Assembly (NCBI RefSeq): GCF_000696185.1
Contig: NZ_KK853997.1
Location: 454,533-518,532, forward strand
Source: Kitasatospora cheerisanensis KCTC 2395
Lineage (GTDB): Bacteria > Actinomycetota > Actinomycetes > Streptomycetales > Streptomycetaceae
Length of the DNA stretch: 64,000 nucleotides
Direction of reading: 5' to 3'
Part shown: piece by piece, positions 50,557 through 59,970 of the stretch
Layout: every line of letters starts with the position of its first letter
How positions within the stretch are numbered: position 1 is the first letter of the stretch
Notes under the pieces: generated by a model
What the model saw: only the letters and a program-made list of their open reading frames with translations
Told to the model about the DNA's origin: nothing
The model's database searches: none
Translations under genes and position numbers: made by a program

Positions 50557-51788
50557 GCCGAACTCCCCAGCGGCAGGCGGGCGGTGAGCAGCCACTGCCC
50601 GGCGTCGTCCGGCCCGGCGTCGAGGGTGCCGCGCAGCAGGGCGACCCGTTCGCGCAGGCCGGTCAGGCCGCTGCCGGTGCGGGTGCGCCGGCCGGCGGGC
50701 GGGCGCAGCGGGTTGGCCATGGTGATCTCCAGGGTCTCCTGACGGACGGTCAGCCGGACGTGCACGGGGGCGTCGCCGGCGTGCTTGAGGGCGTTGCCGA
50801 GGCCTTCCTGCACGATCCGGTAGGCCTCCCGGGACAGCGTTCCCGGCAGGGTCCGGGCGCGGAGTCCGTCCTCGGCGTAGTCGACGGGGGCGCCGGCGGC
50901 GCGGGTGCGGTCGAGCAGGGCGGGCAGGTCGGCGAGGGTGTGCGGCGCCGTCCGGTCGTCCTCCTCGCGCAGCAGGCCGAGGACGTGGTCGAGTTCGGTG
51001 ACGGCGTCGCGGGCGGTGGCCTCGATGGCGGCCAGGGCGGTGGCGGCGAAGTCGGGGTCGGTGCGCAGCAGGCGGGCGGCCGCGGCGGCCTGGACGCCGA
51101 CGGCGCTGAGGGCGTGGCCGACGGAGTCGTGGAGTTCGCGGGCGACCCGGTTGCGTTCGGCCATCCGGTCGGCGCGGCGCTGGGCGGCGGCGAGACGGTC
51201 GGCGGGTGTCGGGCCGAGGAGTCGCGGGGCGAGGCGGGCGAGCCGGCGGCCGGCCGGGAACGCGAGGGCGACGGGCAGGGCGAGCAGGGCGAGTCCCAGC
51301 GGCGGTGCGGTCCACGGGTGTTCGGCGATCGGCGCGGCCCAGCCGGGGCCGACGGTGTGCGGGCGGAGGACGGGCAGCAGCAGGAGCAGTGCGCCGGCGG
51401 GCGGCGCGGCCAGTGAGATCGCGCCGGTGAGGCCGCCGAGCAGGGCGTGCAGGGTGAACCAGAGCGAGGTGCGGCGGCGGGCGGACCAGCTGTCGGCGGG
51501 CGTGGCGAGGACTTCCTCGCTCGCGCCGCACAGGGTGCGGGCGATGGCGCCTTCGAGGGAGCGGGCGACCGGCAGCAGTCCGGCGGCGGCGACCAGCGGG
51601 AGGGCGAGGGCGAAGGCGAGGAGCTGCGTCTCCAGCCGGAAGTCCCCGTCGGCCAGTCCGGTGACGCCGACCGCGGAGGTGGTGAGCAGCTGAAAGGGCA
51701 TCAGCAGGGCGGCGCCGAGCAGCAGGTGGAGCCAGCGCAGCCGGGCCCGGCGGTCGACGGCTGCGCGCAGTTCCCGGAGCACGTTCAC
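50553..51788 (-). CDS. NarL-type sensor histidine kinase (HisKA_3)
   Basis: This 411-residue protein has five or six N-terminal membrane helices (LLLGAALLMPFQLLTTSAVG and others) and a HisKA_3 dimerisation domain with RVARELHDSVGHALSAVGVQ (phospho-His in LHD). The ATPase part has GNALKHAG and SGLTGLRERV. GTG 51788 follows GAGGAGG. The upstream membrane-protein gene ends 20 bases before it, so all three may be co-transcribed. Confidence 0.9.
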   Translation of the reverse strand: MNVLRELRAAVDRRARLRWLHLLLGAALLMPFQLLTTSAVGVTGLADGDFRLETQLLAFALALPLVAAAGLLPVARSLEGAIARTLCGASEEVLATPADSWSARRRTSLWFTLHALLGGLTGAISLAAPPAGALLLLLPVLRPHTVGPGWAAPIAEHPWTAPPLGLALLALPVALAFPAGRRLARLAPRLLGPTPADRLAAAQRRADRMAERNRVARELHDSVGHALSAVGVQAAAAARLLRTDPDFAATALAAIEATARDAVTELDHVLGLLREEDDRTAPHTLADLPALLDRTRAAGAPVDYAEDGLRARTLPGTLSREAYRIVQEGLGNALKHAGDAPVHVRLTVRQETLEITMANPLRPPAGRRTRTGSGLTGLRERVALLRGTLDAGPDDAGQWLLTARLPLGSSA

Positions 51789-51808
51789 GGCCTCCTCGCC
51801 GGGCTGGG

Positions 51809-52809
51809 TCAGCGGACCTGGTCGGTGGCCGGGCGCGCGGCGCCGGCAGCCGCGGCCGGGAGTCCCCCGAGGCCGGCGCCGAGCACCAGCAGCCCGGCAG
51901 TCGTCTCCGCAATGTACACAGCGATCATGGTGGCGGAGCAGGGGTGGTCGGCGGAGCGGGCGAGGGCGCCGAGGTTGCCGAGCAGGCCGCCCCAGCCGTA
52001 CGCGGCGGCGCTGCCGACCCAGGCCAGCGCGAGCGGCAGCCAGGTCCGGGCCCGGGTCCGCCCGGTGGCCAGCGCCAGCAGCCCGGCGGCGCCGGCCAGG
52101 GTCACGGCGGCCAGGACTCCTTCGGTGATGCCGTTCTGGCCGGCGAGTTCGGTGACGCGCTGGGGGGTGAGTCCGAACTCGGCGCCCAGGGACCAGGCGA
52201 GGCGCACCGTTCCGACGGTCGCCAGCAGGGCGGCGGCGAGGGCGGCGGCGGCGCGGGCGGCCGCCGGGAGGCGGCGGGCGAGCACGCGCACGGGCGTGTC
52301 GAGGAGGGGGCCGTGCCGGTCGCGGGCGTGCATCGCGTAGGCGGTCAGCAGGACGGCGCCTTCGACGATGAAGCCGCCGTAGACGACGGCGTAGACCCAC
52401 GGGTCGAGGAAGCCGTCCTGGTCGCGGAAGGGGTTGGGGGCGCCGAACAGCACCTGGGCGGCGCTGAGCGGGACGGCAAGCATGATGACGGAGAGCAGCC
52501 CGGAGGCCATCCACATCGGCAGGGCGAGCAGCCAGGGGCGGACCCGGGGGCCGCCGGCCGGGTGAGCAGGTAGGCGATGAGCGCGGCGGTGGCGTCCATC
52601 AGGAAGGTCACCAGGTTGACGAGGACCCAGGTGCCGTGGCCGACCCGGTGCCGGTCGACGACGCCGAGGTCGACGCCGAGGACCCAGAGCGCCTTGAGCG
52701 CGAGGTAGGGCAGGCAGGCCACGAGGGCGGCGAATCCGAGGCGGCGGCGCCGGCGTTCGCGGCGCGGGTCGGCGGCGGGGCGGGCGGGCTCGAGGAGCGT
52801 GGAGGTCAT
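51809..52809 (-). pseudogene. Multispan membrane protein with one frameshift near 52545
   Basis: ATG 52809 starts an Arg-rich N-terminus and two helices (FAALVACLPYLALKALWVL, WVLVNLVTFLMDATAALIAYLL). The rest, about 230 residues with five more helices (MWMASGLLSVIMLAVPLSAA onward), is in another frame. Adding one C to the CCCCC run near 52545 joins them into one protein of about 333 residues with a continuous hydrophobic pattern. It has no known function; it sits just upstream of the NarL-type kinase gene and may be its membrane partner. Confidence 0.6.
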
Positions 52810-53222
52810 GGGTCGAGCCTGTCGGCCGGGCGCGGCCCGGTCCTCCGTCCGCCCGACGATCCGTGTCCCCCGCACGGGGGACGAGGACCGTCAGCCCCGG
52901 TCAGGGGGTGACGAGCGGGAAGTCGTCCAGCGGGCGGCCGGGCTCTACGGGGCGGTTCTCGTCACCGGTCGTGGATGTACCTGCGGGTGTCGCGCCGGGC
53001 CTGCTTCACGCCAGTCCTGACACGGCGTCACCGATCTGCTTGACACCCAACACGGCCACGCCGAGGCCGAGCTTCAGCCAGTACTCCCGTTCCCACACAG
53101 TCCGTCACATTCCCCGCACCGAACTGCCGCACGGGGACGGCTTCTGAGCCGTGGTCAGACGATCTTGGTCGCTGCTATCGTGCCTGGGCAATTCGCGGTA
53201 GGAACGTACGAAAAGGGGATTC
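52810..53222. other. Intergenic region with a possible 30-residue microprotein
   Basis: These 413 bases separate the frameshifted membrane-protein gene (leftward) from the SapA-like gene (rightward). The only coding-like part is the short minus-strand frame at 53006-53098. AAAGGGG at 53212-53218 is the ribosome site of the SapA-like gene. Confidence 0.5.
53006..53098 (-). CDS. Possible 30-residue membrane microprotein
   Basis: GTG 53098 opens a 30-codon frame (WEREYWLKLGLGVAVLGVK, then QIGDAVSGLA) with a charged start and one hydrophobic segment. The ribosome site is weak (GGGGA about 13 bases upstream). The peptide pattern looks protein-like, but so short a frame can arise by chance. Confidence 0.3.
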   Translation of the reverse strand: MWEREYWLKLGLGVAVLGVKQIGDAVSGLA

Positions 53223-53633
53223 ATGCGCAAGTCACAGCGGACGGCGGCCCTCGGGCTCAGTGCTCTGGGCATGGTCGCGGGCATGGTGACCGCAGCTGCT
53301 CCGGCCGAGGCGGCCTCGACGCCGAGCGGGGCGTGCGGCAGTGGCTACTACCTGATCGACCAGCACGCCCTCGGGTCGGTGGCGGACGTCTACCTGTTCT
53401 ACAACGGCTCCAGCAACTGCGCCGTCACCTGGGTGCGGAGCCCGAACGGGACGCGGACCTACGACCTGCGGGTGAACATCGAGCGGAAGAGCGACCTCAA
53501 GTCCGCGGCCGACGGCGGGTACTACAACTACTACGCCGGCCCGGTGAAGCTGAGCGCCGCGAACACCTGCATCTCCTGGGGCGGTTCGGCCGAGGGCACC
53601 CGCTGGGCGTCCGGCTGGGAGCACTGCGGCTGA
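53223..53633 (+). CDS. Secreted spore-associated protein A (SapA)-like protein
   Basis: This 136-residue protein has a signal peptide (1-31, ending AEAAS) and a mature part starting with GACGSGYYLIDQH. It contains VYLFYNGSSNCAVTW, YYNYYAGPVKLSAANTCISWGG and a final SGWEHCG. The Cys pattern and the TYYAGPV and CISWGGS motifs match SapA-type proteins of streptomycete aerial hyphae and spores. ATG with AAAGGGG. A terminator follows. Confidence 0.87.
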   Translation: MRKSQRTAALGLSALGMVAGMVTAAAPAEAASTPSGACGSGYYLIDQHALGSVADVYLFYNGSSNCAVTWVRSPNGTRTYDLRVNIERKSDLKSAADGGYYNYYAGPVKLSAANTCISWGGSAEGTRWASGWEHCG

Positions 53634-53639
53634 GCGCCG

Positions 53640-53665
53640 AACGGCCCCGGGGAACCGGGGCCGTT
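53640..53665. terminator. Terminator between the SapA-like gene and the MFS gene
   Basis: An 11-bp perfect stem (AACGGCCCCGG with CCGGGGCCGTT) and a GGAA loop, followed by TT, 6 bases after the stop of the SapA-like gene; it also lies just past the stop of the convergent MFS gene. Confidence 0.85.
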
Positions 53666-53677
53666 TCGCGTCGGCGG

Positions 53678-55243
53678 TCAGGCGCTGCGGTCGAGCTGGC
53701 GCTCCCGGGCGGGCGCGGCGGCGGGCGCCGGCGGGGCGGCCGGGCGCAGCAGCAGGGCGCAGGCGAGGGCGGCGAGCAGGGCGAGCGCCGCGGAGACCAG
53801 CAGGCACAGGTGCATGCCGTCGAGGAAGGCTTCGCCGAGCGCGCCGAGCGCCGGTCCGGTGGCCGGGCCGAGGTCGAGCGCGGCGACGGCGCCGAGGCCC
53901 TGGGCCTGCGCGGTGTCGAGGATCTGCGGGGTGCCGGGCAGTCCGGCGAGGTGGCCGGGGAGTGCGTCCAGGGCGCGGGTGGTGAGCAGCGCGCCGAGGA
54001 CGGCGGGGCCGAGCGCGGCGCCGACCTGGCGGAAGGCGTTGTTGCCGGCGGCGGCCATCCCGGCCAGGTGGAAGGGCACGGCGGAGACCGCGGAGGCGGT
54101 CATCGGAGTGAGGACCGCGCCCATGCCGAGGCCGAGCAGCACCAGCCGCCAGGCCAGCGACAGGTAGCCGGTGTCGGCGTCGACGCCGGTCATGGCGAGC
54201 ATCGCGGCGGCGACCAGCAGCAGGCCCGAGGTGATCAGGACGCGCGGCGACACCCGGTGCATCAGGCGCCCGACCGGGAGGCCGACGAGCAGCGAGGTGC
54301 CGGACACCAGGACCAGCCGCAGACCGGCCTGAAGGGTGGTCAGGTGCTGCACCAGGCCGAAGTACAGGCTGAGGACGAAGAAGAAGCCGATCAGTCCGAG
54401 GAAGCTGACCATGGCCACCAGCGCGGTCGCGGTGAACGCGGGGCTGCGGAACAGCTGCGGGTCCAGCATCGGGCTGTCGCTGCGGAGTTCGACCACCACG
54501 AAGGCCGCGGCGGCGACCGCGCCGAGGACCAGCGCGGTGACGACGGCGGGTTCGCCGAAGCCGTCCGCGCCGCCTTCGATGACGCCGTAGACGAGCGCGG
54601 TGACGGCGACGGCGGCGGTGAGCTGGCCCGGCCAGTCGAGGCGGCGGCCGTGCGGGGCGCGGGAGTCGGGCAGCCGGAACGCGGCGGCGGCGAGGGCCGC
54701 GGCGGCGACGGGTATCGGCAGCAGGAAGATCCAGCGCCAGGCGACGTGCTCGAGCAGCAGGCCGGCGATCAGCGGGCCGACGGCGAGCGAGGCCAGCAGG
54801 CTCATCGCCCAGAAGCCGATGAACCGGCCGCGCTCGCGGTGGTCGGGCACGGCGTGGCTGATCAGCGCCAGGGTGCTGGGCAGCAGCGCGGCGGCGCCGA
54901 TGCCGGAGGCGGCCTGCCCGGCCCACAGGGCCTGCACGGAGCCGGAGCACAGCGAGATCGCCGCGCCGAGCACGCAGCAGGCCATGCCGGCCTGGAAGAC
55001 CTTCTTGCGGCCGTGGACGTCGCCGAGCACGCCGGTGGTGAGGATCAGCGCGGCCATCGGCAGCACGAACGCGTCCGAGACCCAGGAGAGTTGGGCGGTG
55101 GAGGCGTGCAGGGCGCGCTGGATCACCGGCAGGCTCGCCGACACGGTGGTGACGGGCAGGTAGGCGACGAAGACGCCCAGGCAGGCCATGACGAGCGTGG
55201 CGGCCCGTCCGGCCCGGGGGTCGGGCGTCGTGGCGGAGTTCAC
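53678..55243 (-). CDS. 14-helix MFS drug exporter (EmrB/QacA type)
   Basis: This 521-residue membrane protein has fourteen predicted helices. Motif A is LGDVHGRKKVFQAG, motif C lies in the fifth helix region (GPLIAGLLLEHVAWRW), and the first helix has the LDxxIVxxALP-like TTVSASLPVIQRAL. This is the DHA2 drug/proton antiporter family. GTG 55243. It is divergent from a tandem-Lrp regulator, which is the obvious controller. Confidence 0.9.
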   Translation of the reverse strand: MNSATTPDPRAGRAATLVMACLGVFVAYLPVTTVSASLPVIQRALHASTAQLSWVSDAFVLPMAALILTTGVLGDVHGRKKVFQAGMACCVLGAAISLCSGSVQALWAGQAASGIGAAALLPSTLALISHAVPDHRERGRFIGFWAMSLLASLAVGPLIAGLLLEHVAWRWIFLLPIPVAAAALAAAAFRLPDSRAPHGRRLDWPGQLTAAVAVTALVYGVIEGGADGFGEPAVVTALVLGAVAAAAFVVVELRSDSPMLDPQLFRSPAFTATALVAMVSFLGLIGFFFVLSLYFGLVQHLTTLQAGLRLVLVSGTSLLVGLPVGRLMHRVSPRVLITSGLLLVAAAMLAMTGVDADTGYLSLAWRLVLLGLGMGAVLTPMTASAVSAVPFHLAGMAAAGNNAFRQVGAALGPAVLGALLTTRALDALPGHLAGLPGTPQILDTAQAQGLGAVAALDLGPATGPALGALGEAFLDGMHLCLLVSAALALLAALACALLLRPAAPPAPAAAPARERQLDRSA

Positions 55244-55448
55244 GGAGTGCTTCCTTCGGCTGCTGCGGGGTCTCCCCCGCCGTCCCGGGGCGCCGGCCGT
55301 GCGGCGGGCGCCCGCCGCCGGGGCGGCGGTCGGCGGCCGGTCCCGGGGCGCCGATCAGCTTCCTTCGCGGCGCCCCGGATCTCCCAGGCGATCGCGCCCC
55401 GTGTGCCGGAATCACCATTTCCGGCGGCCCCGATGTCATCATTTCCTC

Positions 55449-56441
55449 ATGCCCGACGCTCTGGACCACCGAATCATCCACGGCCTGCGCTGCGCGCCCC
55501 GGGTCTCCTTCCGGCGGCTCGGCGAGGTGCTGGACGTCTCCGAGCAGACCGTGGCGCGCCGGTACGCGGCGCTGCGCCGGGACGGCGTGGTGCGGGTCGT
55601 CGGGATGGGCAATCCGGCGGCCCGCGGCCAGGCGGAGTGGATCGCGCGGCTGCGCTGCCGGCCGGACGCGGTGGAGCCCCTGGCGAACTCGCTGGTCCGC
55701 CGGCCGGAGGTGGCGTTCGCGAGCATCGCCTCCGGCGGCTCGGAGATCATCTGCATCGTCCGCTCCCCCGCCGGCACCGCGCGCGACGACCTGTTGCTGC
55801 GTCAACTGCCGCGCGCCGGTGCGGTCCTGGACGTGCACCTGGACCTGGTGCTGCACGCCTTCGGCACGCCCGGCACGGCCGGGTGGACGGGCCGCGCGGG
55901 CTCGCTCACCCCCGGCCAGGTGCACCGGCTGACCGCGGACCGCCCGGTGCCGGCGGGTCCGGCGCTGCCGGCCGGGGAGGAGGACGCGCCGCTGCTGGAG
56001 GCGCTGGCCGAGGACGGCCGGGCCACCCACACCCGGCTGGCCGAGCTGACCGGCTGGTCGAAGCCGCGGGTGGCCCGTCGCCTGGAGGCGCTGGAGGAGG
56101 CGGGCTCGCTCACCTACGAGGTCGACACGCTGACCGAGCGCCTCGGCTACGAGCTGAACGCCACCCTGTGGCTCCAGGTGGACCTGCCGCGCCTCCAGCG
56201 GATCGGCGAGGAGATCAGCGGCCACGAGGAGTGCGCCTTCGCCTCCGCGACCAGCGGCCGGCACAACCTGATGGCGGTCGTCATCTGCCGTGACACGCAG
56301 GACTTCTACCGCTACCTCAGCACCGCCGTCGCCCGCATCGAGGGCGTCAACGGCTACGAGATCAGCATCCGGGTGCGCCGCCTGAAGCAGTCCTCCTCGC
56401 TGGTGCAGCACGGCCGCCTGGTCCCCGCGCCGCGGACCTGA
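55449..56441 (+). CDS. Tandem Lrp/AsnC-type regulator
   Basis: This 330-residue protein is a duplicated Lrp/AsnC: N-terminal HTH FRRLGEVLDVSEQTVARRYAAL with its ligand domain, then a second HTH THTRLAELTGWSKPRVARRLEAL and ligand domain (LWLQVDLPRLQRIGEEISGH, CAFASATSGRHNLMAVVICRD). ATG 55449. Tandem Lrp proteins are common in streptomycetes and often control an adjacent exporter, here the divergent MFS gene. Confidence 0.88.
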   Translation: MPDALDHRIIHGLRCAPRVSFRRLGEVLDVSEQTVARRYAALRRDGVVRVVGMGNPAARGQAEWIARLRCRPDAVEPLANSLVRRPEVAFASIASGGSEIICIVRSPAGTARDDLLLRQLPRAGAVLDVHLDLVLHAFGTPGTAGWTGRAGSLTPGQVHRLTADRPVPAGPALPAGEEDAPLLEALAEDGRATHTRLAELTGWSKPRVARRLEALEEAGSLTYEVDTLTERLGYELNATLWLQVDLPRLQRIGEEISGHEECAFASATSGRHNLMAVVICRDTQDFYRYLSTAVARIEGVNGYEISIRVRRLKQSSSLVQHGRLVPAPRT

Positions 56442-56496
56442 GCACGGCCACCCGGCCCCGCCCCGCGGGCCCGAGCACCCGCCGCGGGGCCGCGGG

Positions 56497-59062
56497 TCAC
56501 TCCCGGACGCCGACGGCCGCCACCGGCGGGTGCGCAGCGCGAACCGGGTGGGCAGCAGGATCGCGGCGAATCCGACCAGCGCGGTCGGCGCCACGATCGC
56601 CAGGTACAGCGGCACGGGGACGTGCGGCACCGGCGAGCCGGTCAGGCCGAGGCTCACGGTGGCCAGCGGCAGCAGCGGCACCGCGGTGCCGGCGGCCACC
56701 GCCACGGCCACCGCCATCCCGGCCTCCACCCGCACCATCCGCAGCACCTGCCGCGGCGGCGCACCCACCAGCCGCAGCAGCGCGAACTCCCGGGCCCGGC
56801 CCAGGGTGGCCAGGACCAGCGTGTTGGCCACCGCGATCGCGAGGTACCCGAAGACCAGGGCCAGCGGCAGCGCGCTGGTCAGCACCGACGCGCCGGCCTG
56901 GGCGCGCTGGGCCGCGGACAGGCCGCCCCGGTCCAGCACCTCCAGTCCCGGGTAGCGGGCGGCCAGGCCGCGCAGCGCCCCGGCGACGCGGCGCGGGTCG
57001 GCGCCGGCGGCGGTGCGGACGAACACGGCGTCCTCCAACTGCCGGGTGCTGTGGGCCAGGACCGTCTGCTGAGGCAGCGTCACCTCGCCGAAGCCGAGGC
57101 CGCGCCGGTAGACGGCGACCACGGTGGGCCGGATCCCGGTCCCGTCCGGCAGGGTGAGCCGGATCCGGTCGCCGACCCGCACGCCGAGGGTGGCGGCCGC
57201 GGTGGCGCTGACGGCGGCGGTGTCGCCGTGCAGGTCCGCCGGGCTGCCCGCGACGACGCCCAGGTCCAGGGTCCGCGCCGGGTCGCCGGTGACGCCCTGC
57301 GCCTGGTAGCTGAAGATCTCCGGCGAGTCGAGGACCTTCCGGGAGCCGTGCACCGCCACCCGGACCACTCCGGTGCTCGCGGCGACCCCCGGCAGCGCGG
57401 CGGCGGCCTCGACCACGCCGGGCGGCAGTCCGCCGGGGCCGCCCTGCAGGGTGAACTCGGCCCGCACGCCCGCCGCGGCCTGCTGCTCGGCGGCGGCCGC
57501 GATGGTGGTCGGAATGCCCAGCTGCACCAGGGCGAAGCCGACCGCCAGGGTGAGCGGGCCGATGCCGGCCGCCAGCCGGCGGGCGTGGGCCCGGGCGTTG
57601 GCGACCGCCAGTTGCCCGTGCGGCCCGGTGCGCCGGCGGACCGGCCCGGCCAGCAGGCGAACGGCGAGGCGCACCAAGGGCGGTGCGAGCATCAGCACGG
57701 CGACGATCATGACGAGGCCGCCGGTGCCCGCGCCGGCCACCGCGAAGACGCTGCCGGAGTACAGCGGCAGCAGCGACGCGCCCGCGCCGAGCAGGAACAG
57801 CAGCACGCCGAAGAAGGTCCGGGCGCGGCCGGCCCTCGCGGGTTCGCCCCGGGCCTCCCCGAGGGCCTCCACCGGCCGGACCGCGGCCGCCCGGCGGACC
57901 ACCCCGATCGCGGCCGCCTCGGCGGCGATCACCGAGGCGAACACCGCGACCAGGCACGCGAGGGGCCGGCCGACACCGCGAAGTCGGCGGGGATCACGCC
58001 GATCGCGCCCAGCGCGCCCATCAGGGCCTTCGCCACCAGGACGCCCGGCAGGCAGCCGAGCACGGACGCCGTCAGCGCGACCACCAGGACCTCGGCCGCG
58101 AGCATCCGGACGATCTGCCGCGGCGTGGCGGCGACGGCCCGCAGCAGGGCCAGTTCGCGGCGGCGCTGGTGCACGGCGAGGGCGAGGGTGCTCGCCACCA
58201 CGATCATCGTGATCAGCAGGACCGTCGCGCCGAGCGAGGCCGCCAGTTCGACCAGGTCGGAGCGGGCGGCGGCGACGTCCGGGAACTCCACCCGGCCGCG
58301 GTCGCCGCCCAGCCGGGTGCCGGCTCCGGTCCCGGCGAGGGCCCGGTCGATCCGTTCGGCCGCCTGCCCGGGGTCGGCGCCCGGCGCGAGCAGCACCCCG
58401 ACGGCGTCGATCCGGCCCGGGTGGCCGTACAGCGCCTCGGCCTCGGCGTCGCTGAAGAACAGCGCCGCCGACCGCAGCGCCCCGTTCCCGCCCCGCCACT
58501 CGGCCACGCCGGTGACGGTGTACTCGCGTGCCTCCTGCGTGGCCGCCACCCGGACCCGCTGCCCGGGCCGCGCCTTCACCCGGGCGGCCAGCCGCGCGTC
58601 CAGCACCACCTCGCCGGCCTGCCGCGGTTCCCGACCCGCCGTCAGTTCGAACGGTCCGAGCGCGGCCGCGGCCCAGCCGTGGCCGGCCGAGGGCTGCTCG
58701 CCGCCGCCCGCGTCGAGGCGGCCGCGCCCGTCCACCAGCCGGGCGGGGAAGCCGACGTCCGGGACCGCCCGGCGGACGCCCTCGACCGCGGCCACCCGGT
58801 CGAGCACCGCGCGGTCCAGCGGTGCGGGCCGGTCCAGCGGCCGCTGCTTGGTCTTGCCCTCGGTGACCTTGAACGACTCCGGGCCGCCGACCACCACCGG
58901 GGCACCCGCGTAGCGCTGGACGGCCACCCCCGGTCCGAGCCCGGACTGCAGCAGCACGCCGAACGCGGTGATCAGCATCGACGCCCCGAGCAGCGCGACG
59001 AACGCGCCGACGAGCCCGGCCTTGCGCTCCCGAAGGGTCATCAGAACGAGCTTGAACTCCAC
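56497..59062 (-). pseudogene. FtsX/MacB-like ABC permease with two frameshifts
   Basis: GTG 59062 encodes an N-terminal helix and periplasmic-type domain followed by FtsX helices (LVELAASLGATVLLITMIVVAS, RRELALLRAVAATPRQIVRM). Near 57965, one C added to CCCC restores the frame into LACLVAVFASVIAAEAAA. A second duplicated FtsX unit follows (FALLRLVGAPPRQVLRMVRV). At ~56531 one C added to CCC gives an end ...ALRTPPVAAVGVRE at the TCA stop 56497. The repaired protein is about 855 residues, normal for the family. It lies five bases downstream of the ATPase gene. Confidence 0.7.
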
Positions 59063-59066
59063 CTGT

Positions 59067-59840
59067 TCACCCCTCCCCGTCGAGGCGCGTCCCGTCGAAG
59101 CGGGCCCCGTCGAGGCGCGCCATCCGCGCGGCGACCCGCTCGGCCGTCGGGGCGTCCATCGCCTCGGCGAGGGCCCCGTCCGCCAGGAAGACGACCCGCT
59201 GCGCGGAGGAGGCCGCGATCGGGTCGTGCGTCACCATGACCACGGTGTTGCCCTCCCGGTCGACGATCTCCCTCAGCAGCGCGAGGACCTGACGGCCCGT
59301 CCGGCTGTCGAGCGCGCCGGTCGGCTCGTCGGCGAAGATCACCTCGGGCCGGGTGATCAGCGCGCGGGCGATCGCCACCCGCTGCTGCTGGCCGCCGGAG
59401 AGCTGCGCCGGCCGGTGCCGCATCCGGTCGGCCAGCCCGACCCGCCGGGCCGTCTCGGCGAGCCGGCCGGGCTCGACGGCGCGCCCGGCGAGCATCAGCG
59501 GCAGCGCGATGTTCTCCGCCACGGTCAGCGAACCGAGCAGGTTGTACGCCTGGAAGACGAAGCCGACGCGTTCCCTGCGCAGCATGGTCAGTTGGGCCTC
59601 GTCGAGCGCCGCCAGGTCGGTGCCGCCGAGGCGCACCGTGCCGGTGCTCGGCCGCTCCAGTCCGGCCGCGCAGTGCAGGAAGGTGCTCTTGCCGGCGCCG
59701 GAGGGGCCCATGACGGCGGTGAACGTGCCTCGCTCGAAGGCCAGGCTGAGGTCGCGCAGCGCGGCGACCGCTCCGCCGCCCCGCCCGTAGGTCTTGCCGA
59801 CCGAGCGGAGTTCCACCGCCGCAGTCCCGCTGTGCGCCAT
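59067..59840 (-). CDS. ABC transporter ATP-binding protein (MacB/LolD type)
   Basis: This 257-residue ATPase has Walker A GPSGAGKST, the Q-loop VFQAYNLLGSLT, the signature LSGGQQQR, Walker B VIFADEPTG and an H-loop in VTHDP. The C-terminus carries a short repeat (ARLDGARFDGTRLDGEG). ATG 59840 follows GGAAGGGG. It is the partner of the permease encoded next. Its promoter region holds the 59926-59951 inverted repeat and is shared with the histidine kinase gene. Confidence 0.92.
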   Translation of the reverse strand: MAHSGTAAVELRSVGKTYGRGGGAVAALRDLSLAFERGTFTAVMGPSGAGKSTFLHCAAGLERPSTGTVRLGGTDLAALDEAQLTMLRRERVGFVFQAYNLLGSLTVAENIALPLMLAGRAVEPGRLAETARRVGLADRMRHRPAQLSGGQQQRVAIARALITRPEVIFADEPTGALDSRTGRQVLALLREIVDREGNTVVMVTHDPIAASSAQRVVFLADGALAEAMDAPTAERVAARMARLDGARFDGTRLDGEG

Positions 59841-59925
59841 CGCTTCCCCTTCCGCGCCCCGCCCTGGGACCGGCACCGACGCTAGGCCTGACGGCCGGTC
59901 AGGGACCATGGCGTGCACTGGAGTC

Positions 59926-59951
59926 GGCGGGTGCAGTTCACTGCACCCGCC
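59926..59951. promoter_or_regulatory. Inverted-repeat operator, copy 1 (ABC / histidine kinase divergent promoter)
   Basis: Perfect 12-base half-sites (GGCGGGTGCAGT and its reverse complement) are separated by two bases. It lies between the divergent ABC ATPase and histidine kinase genes, ending 19 bases before the kinase start. The core GGGTGCAG ... CTGCACCC recurs at 61937-61960, after the response regulator gene. Confidence 0.65.
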
Positions 59952-59970
59952 GCTGGTAGCGTGGGCGGGG

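Noticed and set aside
53165..56293. A 1042-codon open frame on the plus strand across the MFS gene.
   Set aside because: It runs antisense through a clear MFS gene and reads Gly/Gln/Arg-rich sequence without domains.
59067..59128. Direct repeats (CGTCGAGGCGCG) near the ABC ATPase 3' end.
   Set aside because: They encode the LDGxRxDG tail of the ATPase and need no separate explanation.
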